Of a stretch of DNA of 44,324 bases, positions 7,961 to 15,417 are shown in pieces. Position 1 is the stretch's first letter, and each line of letters opens with the position of its first letter. A program made the position numbers and the translations under genes. The notes below the pieces were generated by a model. The model was not told where the DNA came from, did no database searches, and saw nothing but the letters and a program-made list of their open reading frames with translations. Source of the stretch: an uncultured Eubacteriales bacterium (lineage in GTDB: Bacteria; Bacillota; Clostridia; Oscillospirales; Oscillospiraceae); contig ONPN01000042.1 of assembly GCA_900319695.1 (NCBI GenBank), positions 1 through 44,324 of the forward strand, given 5' to 3'.

Positions 7961-8650
7961 ATGGAAGAACGTTCCCTGATACTCATTGTGGACGACGATC
8001 CCGATATCCGCAAGGTTTTGTATATGCTCCTGCGCGACGACTACGCGGTGGCCGAGGCCGCCGACGGTCAGGCCGCCGTGCGTTATATTGAGGCCCACCC
8101 CGAGACCGATCTCATCGTGCTGGACGTGATGATGCCCGGCATGGACGGCTTTGAGACCTGCGACCGCATCCGCGCGCTCTCAAACGCGCCGGTGCTGTTT
8201 CTGACCGCCAAGTCCGCCGAGGCTGATCGTCTCTCCGCCTACCGCAGCGGCGGCGACGACTTTCTGTCCAAGCCCTTCTCGCAGGGGGAGTTTCTGGCGA
8301 AGGTCTCCTCCCTGCTGCGCCGCTACAAGCAGTATAAGGGCAAGCCCGCCTCCGCGCTGAACCTGGAGGGGCTGGAGGTCGACCTCGCCGGGCGCAGTGT
8401 GAAGAGCGGCGGGAAGGACGTCACGCTCACGGACACGGAGTTTGCCATCCTGGAGCATCTGCTCAAAAACCGGGGCAAGACCGTGACCGCCGCCGACATG
8501 TACGAGGCCGTGTGGAAGGAGCGCTTTCTGCCCGGCTCCGGCAACACCGTGATGGTGCACGTACTGAATCTGCGCCGGAAGATCGAGGAGAACCCTTCCA
8601 ATCCGCGCATCATCCGCACCGTCTGGGGAAAGGGCTATCAAATTGACTGA
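7961..8650 (+). CDS. OmpR/PhoB-family response regulator
   Basis: A 229-residue two-component regulator. The receiver domain (about 5-120) shows the acidic pocket DDD at 11-13, the phosphoacceptor Asp55 in LIVLDVMMPGMDG, the switch Thr in LFLTAK and Lys in LSKPF. The C-terminal winged helix (about 135-229) has the usual LTDTEFAILEHLL and VHVLNLRRKIEENP...RTVWGKGYQID segments. The start was placed at the ATG 5 bases after GAGGTG. The gene overlaps the histidine kinase by 8 bases. Targets are unknown, but the TTAAGA repeats between it and the divergent lipoprotein gene make that gene the best candidate. Confidence 0.93.
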   Translation: MEERSLILIVDDDPDIRKVLYMLLRDDYAVAEAADGQAAVRYIEAHPETDLIVLDVMMPGMDGFETCDRIRALSNAPVLFLTAKSAEADRLSAYRSGGDDFLSKPFSQGEFLAKVSSLLRRYKQYKGKPASALNLEGLEVDLAGRSVKSGGKDVTLTDTEFAILEHLLKNRGKTVTAADMYEAVWKERFLPGSGNTVMVHVLNLRRKIEENPSNPRIIRTVWGKGYQID

Positions 8651-9953
8651 GGGGCAAAAGCAGACCCGTTCCCTGCGCGTGCAGGTGCTGGAGGCGGCGC
8701 TGCTGGCTCTGGCGGCGGGCGCGCTGCTCTTTCTGGCGTTGACGCGGCTGGGCGGCTTTCTGATTCAGGAGCGCTACATGAGCCCCGAAAACGTCAACCG
8801 CCGCAAGGCTCAGATTTTTTCCGAGTTCAGCAGCTTTGTCAGCTCCCAGGGCGTCAGCGGCCGGGACACCGCCGCCGTCGCCCGCTGGACCGCGTCGCAC
8901 GACTATGTGACCATCTTCCTGTTCAGCACCGGGCGGGAGCAGCAGCTCTACTCCGGCGGCAGGCTGACCCCCGGCGCGGGCGGTTACGATCCGCAGCTGC
9001 ACGGCAGGCTCTACCCCATCCGCTTTGCCGACGGGGTATATCAGGTGGCCATCGGCGACAACTCCCAGCTCCGGCAGCGCCAGCTGGTGAACATTGTGTC
9101 CTTCGCCCTTGCGGGGGTGTGCATCCTGCTGATCCTGCTGTGGTACACGGGGCGTCTGACCCGGCGTATCATCGCGCTGTCCCGGGAGGCCTCCGCCGTC
9201 AGCGCGGGCGATCTGGAGCGCAGCATCGAAGCCCCCGGCGGGGACGAGCTGAGCGTCCTGGCCGACTCCATGGACGAGATGCGCCGCTCCGTCATTGAGC
9301 GCATGGGCAACGAGAAGCGCGCCTGGGAGGCCAACACCGAGCTCATCACCGCCATCTCCCACGACATCCGCACGCCCATGACCGCCATGATCGGCTATCT
9401 GGGGCTGCTCTGCGGCGGCGCGGAAGACGAGGCGACGCGGGCCCAGCTCGCCTCCTCGGCCTATGTCAAGGCGATGGAGCTCAAGGATTTGACCGACCAG
9501 CTCTTCCGCTATTTTCTGGTCTACGGCAAGGCGGAGCTCGACCTCAGTCTCGAGCGCATGGACGCGCGCCTTTTGCTCGAGCAGCTTTTGGGCGAGATGG
9601 AGTTTGACCTTGCCGACGCGGGCTATACCATGCGCCGCGCCGACTTTGAGGGCGAGTGCATGATCACGGTCGACCCGCTGTTTTTAAAGCGCGTGCTCGA
9701 CAATCTCCAGTCCAACATCCGCAAGTACGCCGACCCCGACAAGCCCGTGGAGGCAGTCTCGGCGCTCGGCGGCGGCAGTCTCACGCTCCGGGTATCCAAC
9801 GGCGTGGCGGAGCTTCGCACGCGCAAGGACAGCACAAAGATCGGCCTGCGCACCTGTGAGAAGATCATGACCGCCCTGGGCGGCAGCTTTCATGTTGAAA
9901 ACGACGGGGAGACCTTCACCGCCGAGCTCACCCTGCCCGCGGAGATGGCGTAA
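8643..9953 (+). CDS. sensor histidine kinase
   Basis: A 436-residue membrane sensor kinase partnered with the response regulator. Helices at about 14-36 and 150-168 enclose an extracellular sensor region of about 110 residues. A HAMP linker follows (about 170-222), then the phosphoacceptor His240 in AISHDIRTPMTAMIGY, and an ATPase domain with an N-box (LKRVLDNLQSNIRKYA) and a C-terminal glycine-rich strand (ALGGSFHVENDGETF). The start is a TTG inside the end of the regulator gene, the only start that keeps the first helix intact; GGGGAAAGGG lies upstream. Sensor ligand is unknown; a cell-envelope or sugar-related signal would fit the neighbours. Confidence 0.9.
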   Translation: MTEGQKQTRSLRVQVLEAALLALAAGALLFLALTRLGGFLIQERYMSPENVNRRKAQIFSEFSSFVSSQGVSGRDTAAVARWTASHDYVTIFLFSTGREQQLYSGGRLTPGAGGYDPQLHGRLYPIRFADGVYQVAIGDNSQLRQRQLVNIVSFALAGVCILLILLWYTGRLTRRIIALSREASAVSAGDLERSIEAPGGDELSVLADSMDEMRRSVIERMGNEKRAWEANTELITAISHDIRTPMTAMIGYLGLLCGGAEDEATRAQLASSAYVKAMELKDLTDQLFRYFLVYGKAELDLSLERMDARLLLEQLLGEMEFDLADAGYTMRRADFEGECMITVDPLFLKRVLDNLQSNIRKYADPDKPVEAVSALGGGSLTLRVSNGVAELRTRKDSTKIGLRTCEKIMTALGGSFHVENDGETFTAELTLPAEMA

Positions 9954-9955
9954 AC

Positions 9956-9983
9956 AGGGGCCGCTGCAAAGCAGCCCGCCCCT
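9956..9983 (+). terminator. probable terminator of the two-component operon
   Basis: Three bases after the kinase stop, AGGGGCCGCTGC pairs with GCAGCCCGCCCCT with a small bulge, loop AAA, followed by TTTCTC. The T-tract is short, so termination may be partial. Confidence 0.5.
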
Positions 9984-9989
9984 TTCTCG

Positions 9990-10098
9990 CTGTAGGGACG
10001 GCTCTCGCGGCCGGTCGCGCGGTATAGCCTCCCCTACACCCGGTAACAAATGATATTCACCGTAGGGGCGACCCTTGCGGTCGCCCGCGCGGTATGGC
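9990..10098. repeat. two GTAGGGG-type palindromic repeat units
   Basis: The first unit runs from CTGTAGGGACGG to CTCCCCTACAC (9990-10039). The second starts CCGTAGGGGCGACC at 10060 and keeps GCGCGGTATGGCC like the first, but lacks the closing CCCCTACGG arm, so it is truncated. Related units lie at 5126-5323 and 35209-35293. This is the left part of a 600-base gap with no convincing gene (9954-10553). Confidence 0.6.
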
Positions 10099-10175
10099 CT
10101 TCAAATTGCATAAAACATCTGGCGAATCCGCACATTGTACGAAGCACAATTGAGAAAATGCCCGCAGGGCCGGGA

Positions 10176-10204
10176 TTGACAAAAGCGCCCGCCTGCCCTA
10201 TAAT
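10176..10204 (+). promoter_or_regulatory. perfect sigma-A consensus promoter with no recognised gene downstream
   Basis: TTGACA (10176-10181), exactly 17 bases, TATAAT (10199-10204). The next 300 bases hold no plausible plus-strand gene with a ribosome binding site and end at a 15-base-pair hairpin (10504-10537). It may drive a non-coding RNA or be left over from a lost gene. Confidence 0.6.
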
Positions 10205-10252
10205 AACAGTGAAGAGCGAACCACGCACACGGTTAGCTCCTCAAAGTGTTAA

Positions 10253-10435
10253 TCAGATATGTGGCAAAGCCACAAAGTCAATCGTCACTTTGCGGGAGTG
10301 GCGGTTGACTTTTTTACGGGCTTTGCCTTTCGGGAAGTTTCCTTCACAAGAATTGTGATCGTCCACTTCTTGATATGAAAGGTAATCCGCATAAGTACGG
10401 AGGATGGAGCCAATCGCCTGCGTGTGAATGTTCAA
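10253..10435 (-). other. possible coding remnant or small gene, unrecognised
   Basis: A minus-strand open frame of 60 codons from a TTG, with natural-looking composition (polar, Lys/Arg-rich centre such as GKARKKVNRHSRKV, ending IDFVALPHI). The frame stays open about 26 codons further upstream without a start codon, which suggests the end of a decayed gene rather than an intact small gene. No good ribosome binding site precedes the TTG. It is antisense to the orphan promoter at 10176. I do not recognise the protein. Confidence 0.2.
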
Positions 10436-10503
10436 CTCTTCACCGTCCCCTTGCGGGGATTCTGATTTTACAGGAAAACAGCTTTTTCGTCAAGTTTTAT
10501 ATG

Positions 10504-10537
10504 AGCGGAGCCGGGCGCACAAGCGCCCGGCTCCGCT
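10504..10537. terminator. strong hairpin between pepT end and orphan-promoter region
   Basis: AGCGGAGCCGGGCGC pairs perfectly with GCGCCCGGCTCCGCT across a 4-base ACAA loop. It sits 16 bases beyond the pepT stop on the minus strand and could also end a plus-strand transcript from 10176. Neither side has a long T-tract. Confidence 0.6.
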
Positions 10538-10553
10538 GTATCATACGCGGTTT

Positions 10554-11768
10554 TTACGCTTTTTCGCACAGAATGTTCAGCAAAACCTCGACCGCCTTGT
10601 CCATGTCCTCGACGGTGATATACTCATAGGGGCCGTGGAAGGCCGCGCCGCCGGTACCGAGGTTCGGGCAGGGCAGGCCGCGGAAACTGAGGCGCGAGCC
10701 GTCCGTCCCGCCGCGCACGGGGACGCGCTTCGGTTCAAGCCCCGCCGTGCGCATGGCCTTCTCCGCCCGCTCGACGATCTCCATGTGGCCGTGCAGAATC
10801 TCCGCCATGTTGCGGTACTGCTCGGTCAGCGTGAGGGTGACGGTCCCCTCGCCGTATCGCTCATTCATAATGCGCTCGATCTCGCGGCACTTTTCGCAAC
10901 GCTCCTCAAAACGCCCGGCGTCGTGGTCGCGGATGATGTATTGAAGCTCCGCCCCGCTCACGTCGCCCCTCATGTCGGTCAGGTGATAAAAGCCCTCGTA
11001 GCCCTCGGTCTGGGAGGGGGTCTCCGTTGCGGGAAGCAGCTCATTGATGTGCATGGCGACGAGGGAGGCGTTCACCATCACGCCCTTGGCAGAGCCGGGA
11101 TGCACGCTCACGCCGCGGATTTGGAAGACGGCGCGGGCCGCGTTGAAGGTCTCGAAATTGATCTCTTCGACGTCGCCGCCGTCCACGGTGTAGGCAAAGC
11201 TCGCCCCGAAACGGATGAGCTCCAGCAGGTCCGCCCCGTGGCCGATCTCCTCATCCGGGGTAAAGCAGACCGCCACCGCGCAGTGGGGTCTGTCGCCCTT
11301 CAAAAGCGCCTCGCAGGCGGTCATGATCTCGGCCACGCCCGCCTTGTCGTCCGCGCCGAGCAGGGTCGTCCCGTCCGTGGTGATGAGGGTCTTGCCTATC
11401 CTCTCTCTGAGATCGGGGAAGTCCCTCACGCTCAGCACGCGCCCGCTCTCGCCGAGGGGCAGATCCTCCCCGTCGTAGTCCGGGTGGAGGCGGGGCTGCA
11501 CGCCCGCGCCCGAGAAGTCCGGGGCGGTGTCGATATGGGCGATCAGGCCGATCATCGGCTGGGCTTCCATGCCCGGACTCGGCGGGAGAAAGCCGTAGGT
11601 ATAGGCCCGCGGATCGCTGTAGACCCGCTTGAGTCCCAGATCCTGCATCTCATTTCTCAGCAGGAAGGCAAAGGCGTACTGTTTTTCGGTGCTGGGCGTC
11701 GTCCCGGCGCTTGCGCTGCTCTGCGTGTCGATGGACGCATAGCGCAGAAGCCGCTGATATGCTCTCAT
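10554..11768 (-). CDS. pepT: peptidase T (tripeptide aminopeptidase)
   Basis: A 404-residue cytosolic M20 metallopeptidase that removes the N-terminal residue from tripeptides. The metal site is intact: His78 and Asp80 in AHIDTAPD, the bridging Asp in LLGADDKAG, the catalytic Glu pair in TPDEEIGHG, the Asp in YTVDGG and the C-terminal His in AAFHGPYEY. The dimerisation domain lies in the middle (about 205-315). Length matches PepT (about 408). The ATG start is at the conserved N-terminus (RLLRYASIDTQS). It lies after the ylmH-type gene, separated by a 66-base spacer with tandem AACTCCA repeats, and ends before a strong hairpin. Confidence 0.95.
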   Translation of the reverse strand: MRAYQRLLRYASIDTQSSASAGTTPSTEKQYAFAFLLRNEMQDLGLKRVYSDPRAYTYGFLPPSPGMEAQPMIGLIAHIDTAPDFSGAGVQPRLHPDYDGEDLPLGESGRVLSVRDFPDLRERIGKTLITTDGTTLLGADDKAGVAEIMTACEALLKGDRPHCAVAVCFTPDEEIGHGADLLELIRFGASFAYTVDGGDVEEINFETFNAARAVFQIRGVSVHPGSAKGVMVNASLVAMHINELLPATETPSQTEGYEGFYHLTDMRGDVSGAELQYIIRDHDAGRFEERCEKCREIERIMNERYGEGTVTLTLTEQYRNMAEILHGHMEIVERAEKAMRTAGLEPKRVPVRGGTDGSRLSFRGLPCPNLGTGGAAFHGPYEYITVEDMDKAVEVLLNILCEKA

Positions 11769-11804
11769 TTATCATCTATCCTTTCCCAAACGACAGGGGT
11801 AAAC

Positions 11805-11832
11805 AACTCCAAACTCCAAACTCCGAACTCCA
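11805..11832. repeat. four tandem AACTCCA heptamers
   Basis: AACTCCA occurs four times in a row (third copy AACTCCG) between the ylmH-type gene and pepT, followed by a partial fifth unit. The same word (ACTCCA) builds the arms of the repeat at 2918-3081. Such short units can change copy number. Confidence 0.7.
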
Positions 11833-11834
11833 AA

Positions 11835-12578
11835 CTATCGAAAAAGCTCCGCCGTGACGAAGAGCCGCCCCTTGCGGGAGCTGCCGCCGATCTCCTTGAT
11901 GCTGCCCTTGCCCGCGCCGCGCAGGGAGAGCACGTCCCCCTCGGTGACCTGCGCGTCCGGCTTGAGACAGGGGGCGTAGTTGAGATTCAGCACGCCGAGG
12001 GCGATCTGCCGCGCGGTCTCAGTCCGGGACAGATGAAACAGTCCCGCCGCCACCGCGTCAAGCCTCGGGCTCATCACCGTGAAGCGGCGCTCCTCGGCCT
12101 TCTTCTCTCCGGCGGGGATGTCCGCAAGCTCCATCTGTTCGGCCTTCACGCCGAAGCGCCCCACCTTCTCGATACTCAGCAGGTGGCGCAGCACGCTCGG
12201 CTGGCATAACACAATTGCCTGCGGGCCGTCGACAAGGATATCCCCGACCCACTCGCGCCCGACGCCCATGCCGAGGATCGCGCCCATATAGTCGCGGTGT
12301 CCCGGCTCGCCGAAAAAGGCGGTGAGGCGGATGGCGCAGATATGCTCCGACAGATCCGGGGTCTCGTCCTCCATCCAGTCGGGCAGGAAGAAGGCGATGG
12401 TGCGCTCCGCCTCCGGGTATCCGCCGTGAAAGAACGCGCGGACAGAGCGCAGGGCGGGGTCATGCTCGATGGCGTAGCGCTCGGCGGGGGTGAGAAAGCC
12501 GGTGTTCGTCGGCGCCCCCCGCTGCTCACAGCGCCTCGCGAGGTCGCGCGCGCGTTTTAAGATGTCTTCATGTTCCAT
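11835..12578 (-). CDS. ylmH: YlmH-type S4 RNA-binding protein
   Basis: A 247-residue protein with the YlmH layout: an alpha/beta N-terminal domain (including GGYPEAERTIAFFLPDW and AIRLTAFFGEPGHRDYMGAILG) and a C-terminal S4 domain (about 175-245, including RLDAVAAGLFHLSRTETARQ and VTEGDVLSLRGAGKG). Homologues bind ribosomal RNA and have been placed in ribosome-associated quality control in Bacillus. The usual setting is the division-gene cluster after sepF/ylmG; here it instead follows a translation-GTPase/nuclease fusion, overlapping its end by 11 bases, so the two are probably co-translated. The start ATG has only a weak upstream purine run. Confidence 0.85.
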   Translation of the reverse strand: MEHEDILKRARDLARRCEQRGAPTNTGFLTPAERYAIEHDPALRSVRAFFHGGYPEAERTIAFFLPDWMEDETPDLSEHICAIRLTAFFGEPGHRDYMGAILGMGVGREWVGDILVDGPQAIVLCQPSVLRHLLSIEKVGRFGVKAEQMELADIPAGEKKAEERRFTVMSPRLDAVAAGLFHLSRTETARQIALGVLNLNYAPCLKPDAQVTEGDVLSLRGAGKGSIKEIGGSSRKGRLFVTAELFR

Positions 12579-15162
12579 TGCTGTCCGCAAGCCTCGTCTG
12601 ATGGGCGTTGAAATTCGTCTTCTTGAGCACGTCCTCGATCTGGGACAGGGCCCACTCGATCTCGCCCTTAAACTCCCCCGAGGAACAGCGCAGCACGCCC
12701 GAGCGCAGCGCTGACAGGCGGATGAGGTTGTCGCTCGTGACGACGCGGACGGCGTAGTTTTTGCCGATCTCGTCCACCAGGCGCTCGATATAGGCGTCGC
12801 CGGTCTCGCCGTCTTTCGTGAAGGCGACGGAGATATTGTGGTACTCCGCGCGGGAGCCGGGATTGCCCGGGGTGCGGAAGCCGTCGAAGACCAGCACCAG
12901 CTTTGCCCCCGTAAAGCCCACGTAGCCCGAGAGCAGGTCCATCAGCCGCTCGCGCGCGAGGTCGAGACGCTCCTTTGCCAGGGCCTTGAGCTCGTCCCAG
13001 GCGAAGATGAGGTTGTAGCCGTCGACGATGATATATTCCTTCCGGCCGGGGACCTTCGGCACGTCGCCCACGGCGGCGTTTAATTGCCGGGCCCGGTACT
13101 CCGGGCGGCGGATGGGGCCGAACTCCCGCTCCATGATGGCCTCAAGCTCTCGCTCGTCGATGTTGAGGCTGCGATAGCGCGGGGCGGGGGCGGGTTTTTC
13201 CGCGGCCTTCGGTTTCAGCACACTCTCGAGGTGCATGTAATCCGGCACCTGGTTCCACTTGATGTTGACGCCGGCCCCGTGGGCGCAGAAGACGGAGTCG
13301 GCGGGGTTGTCCTCGTCCCGCTCCGGCTCATAGCCGATCTCCTCCGCGATGCGCGCCTGCTCCCGGCAGGGGCGGTAGCCGCAGGGCGTGAGGCTCAGGC
13401 GGCCGCGCCCGTGGGACCAGGCCACGAGTTCTTCCATGTAGTTTAGCAGCTTCGCCGCCGGGGCCGCCCCCTCGAGGCGCAGGAAATCCCCGCGCTCCTC
13501 GGGCGAGGAAAAGCTGCCGTTCATGGCGCGCACATCGGAGATGGCCCTGCCGATCTGCTCGGCCGGGACCTCGAGCGCGAAGCTGTACCAGGGCTCGAGC
13601 AAAACGCTCTCGGCCTGCATGAGGCCCTGGCGCACGGCGCGATAGGTGGCCTGGCGGAAGTCGCCGCCCTCGGTGTGCTTGAGGTGGGCCTTGCCGGAGG
13701 CCAGGGTGATGCGCATATCGGTGATGGGCGCGCCGGTGAGCACGCCCCGGTGCTGCTTTTCCGCGAGGTGGGTCAGAATCAGGCGCTGCCAGTTGCGGTC
13801 AAGCGCGTCCTCGGGACAGATGCTGTCAAAGCTCAGCCCGCTCCCGGCGGGCAGGGGCTCGAGCAGAAGGTGCACCTCGGCATAGTGGCGCAGGGGCTCG
13901 AAGTGGCCCACGCCCTCCACGGTGTTTTTGATGGTCTCGCGGTAGAGAACGCGCCCGGCGTCCAGCTCCACCGCGGTATCGAAGCGCTCCTGCACCACGC
14001 TTTTGAAGATTTCGGCCTGGACGCGGCCCATGAGCTGGACGCTGATCTCACCCGCCTGGGCGTTCCAGACGATGTGGAGCTGCGGGTCCTCCTGGTCAAG
14101 CTGCATGAGCTTTGGGAGCAGGACCATCGGGTCAGTCCCCTTTTCCAGGCGCAGGCGGTAGCTCATCACCGGCTCGAGGACGGCGGCCTCCGCGTCCGCC
14201 TCCGCGCCGAGGCCCTGGCCGGGCCGCGTCGCGCTCAGGCCAAGGACGGCGCAGCAGGCGCCCGCGCCGAGCTCCTCCGCCGTCTCGAACTTCTCGCCGG
14301 AGTAGAGGCGAAGCTGGCTGATCTTCTCCTCCAGCTCCTCCCCGGCGGCGTTTTTATATTGCAGAGGTGTGCGCACGCGCAGCGTCCCGCCCGTGATTTT
14401 GAGCCAGGTCAGGCGGTTTCCCTGCGTGTCGCGGGAAATTTTATAGACCCGCGCGGCAAAGTCGTCGGCATAGACGGGCCGCGGGGCAAAGCGCTCGAGC
14501 GCGTCCAGCAGGACGTCCACGCCCTCGGTCTTGAGTCCCGAGCCGAAAAAGCACGGGAATACGCGCCGGTCGGTGACGAGGCTTCGGATCGTTTCGTCGC
14601 TGACCGTCCCGCTCTCGAGGTATTCCTCCATCGCGCCCTCGTCACAGAGGGCGACGGCCTCGAGGCGCTCGTCCTCCGGCGCGCCGAAGTCGACGCAGCG
14701 CTCCGAGAGGCGGGCGGAAAGCTCCCCCGTCAGGGCGTCATGTCCGGGGCCGGGCAGGTCCATCTTGGTGACGAAGAGAAAGGTCGGCACATGGTAGCGC
14801 TCCAGGAGCTTCCAGAGCGTCTCCGTGTGGGCCTGCACGCCGTCGGTGCCGCTGATGACCAGCACCGCGCAGTCCAGCACGCGCAGCGTCCGCTCGCACT
14901 CGGCGGAGAAATCGACATGCCCGGGCGTATCGAGCAGAGTCAGCGTCCCCTCCCCCAGCGGCAGATAAGCCTGCTTGGAGAAGATCGTGATGCCGCGCTG
15001 CCGTTCGAGACTGTGGGTGTCGAGAAAGCTGTCGCGGTGGTCGACACGGCCCAGCTTCCGGAGTCTGCCGGAGAGATAGAGCATCGCCTCGGACAGGGTG
15101 GTCTTGCCCGCGTCCACATGGGCCAGCAGACCGACGCAGAGATTTGGTTTTGTCCGGGCCAT
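12568..15162 (-). CDS. TetM-like translation GTPase fused to a Rae1/YacP-type NYN endonuclease
   Basis: An 864-residue fusion. Residues 1-640 follow the ribosome-protection/EF-G layout: G1 AHVDAGKT (14-21), switch RGIT (56-59), DTPGH (78-82), TKMD (132-135), then beta-barrel and EF-G domains III-V. Residues about 705-850 form a NYN/YacP domain with VDGYN (Asp714), LVFDGF (Asp760), GETGD (Asp789) and VTSD (Asp811), the acidic cluster of ribosome-dependent mRNA endonucleases such as Rae1. The domain IV tip that in TetM carries Tyr-Ser-Pro-Val and displaces tetracycline reads AHLKHTEGGDFR here, so drug resistance is unlikely. The start was placed at the ATG 8 bases after GAGAGGAG; the 64 extra in-frame codons upstream are repeat and promoter DNA. 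Co-transcribed with the ylmH-type gene. Confidence 0.88.
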   Translation of the reverse strand: MARTKPNLCVGLLAHVDAGKTTLSEAMLYLSGRLRKLGRVDHRDSFLDTHSLERQRGITIFSKQAYLPLGEGTLTLLDTPGHVDFSAECERTLRVLDCAVLVISGTDGVQAHTETLWKLLERYHVPTFLFVTKMDLPGPGHDALTGELSARLSERCVDFGAPEDERLEAVALCDEGAMEEYLESGTVSDETIRSLVTDRRVFPCFFGSGLKTEGVDVLLDALERFAPRPVYADDFAARVYKISRDTQGNRLTWLKITGGTLRVRTPLQYKNAAGEELEEKISQLRLYSGEKFETAEELGAGACCAVLGLSATRPGQGLGAEADAEAAVLEPVMSYRLRLEKGTDPMVLLPKLMQLDQEDPQLHIVWNAQAGEISVQLMGRVQAEIFKSVVQERFDTAVELDAGRVLYRETIKNTVEGVGHFEPLRHYAEVHLLLEPLPAGSGLSFDSICPEDALDRNWQRLILTHLAEKQHRGVLTGAPITDMRITLASGKAHLKHTEGGDFRQATYRAVRQGLMQAESVLLEPWYSFALEVPAEQIGRAISDVRAMNGSFSSPEERGDFLRLEGAAPAAKLLNYMEELVAWSHGRGRLSLTPCGYRPCREQARIAEEIGYEPERDEDNPADSVFCAHGAGVNIKWNQVPDYMHLESVLKPKAAEKPAPAPRYRSLNIDERELEAIMEREFGPIRRPEYRARQLNAAVGDVPKVPGRKEYIIVDGYNLIFAWDELKALAKERLDLARERLMDLLSGYVGFTGAKLVLVFDGFRTPGNPGSRAEYHNISVAFTKDGETGDAYIERLVDEIGKNYAVRVVTSDNLIRLSALRSGVLRCSSGEFKGEIEWALSQIEDVLKKTNFNAHQTRLADSNGT

Positions 15163-15193
15163 GGGCGTGCTCCTCTCTAAAAAGATGTTAGAC

Positions 15194-15222
15194 AGTATAT
15201 CATAAAAAGCCGCCAGCGTCGA
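15194..15222 (-). promoter_or_regulatory. promoter of the GTPase-nuclease gene
   Basis: Minus-strand -10 TATACT (15199-15194), 17 bases, and a partial -35 TCGACG (15222-15217). A better TTGACA lies further upstream but at the wrong distance. The ATG follows about 32 bases after the -10. Confidence 0.5.
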
Positions 15223-15259
15223 TAGTGTTATGTCAACTTGTTGAATTTTTTTCCATATT

Positions 15260-15417
15260 ATTGCTTCCCCCAATAAATTTTTGAATTTGTTGGGGGAGCA
15301 ATTTAGCCATGTTTCGCGGTTGCCCCGCCAGGGGCGAGCGAAACGGCAATTCAATCATTAATGATGTGCCTGCATTCGTCGCTGTCTTGATTTAAGAATA
15401 AATTGGCACATCATTAA
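15260..15417. repeat. triple-hairpin repeat, copy B
   Basis: Same order and orientation as copy A. Hairpin 1 (15260-15302) pairs ATTGCTTCCCCCAA with TTGGGGGAGCAAT. Hairpin 2 (15311-15344) has GTTTCGC/GCGAAAC around GGTT/GA and GCCCC/GGGGC. Hairpin 3 (15358-15417) pairs TTAATGATGTGCC with GGCACATCATTAA; compared with copy A one base pair is swapped (T-A to A-T), keeping the stem. Loops differ completely. Its last base pairs overlap the stop codon of the hydrolase gene. Confidence 0.8.

Noticed and set aside
10253-10435. intact small gene
   Set aside because: Frame continues upstream without a start codon and there is no ribosome binding site; listed only as a possible remnant.
12568-15162. 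tetracycline resistance by ribosome protection
   Set aside because: The GTPase fold fits, but the domain IV loop lacks the Tyr-Ser-Pro-Val residues that displace the drug, and an NYN nuclease domain is fused.
15163-15354. 64-residue N-terminal extension of the TetM-like gene
   Set aside because: It reads through promoter and triple-hairpin repeat DNA; the ATG at 15162 has a good ribosome binding site and gives the family N-terminus.
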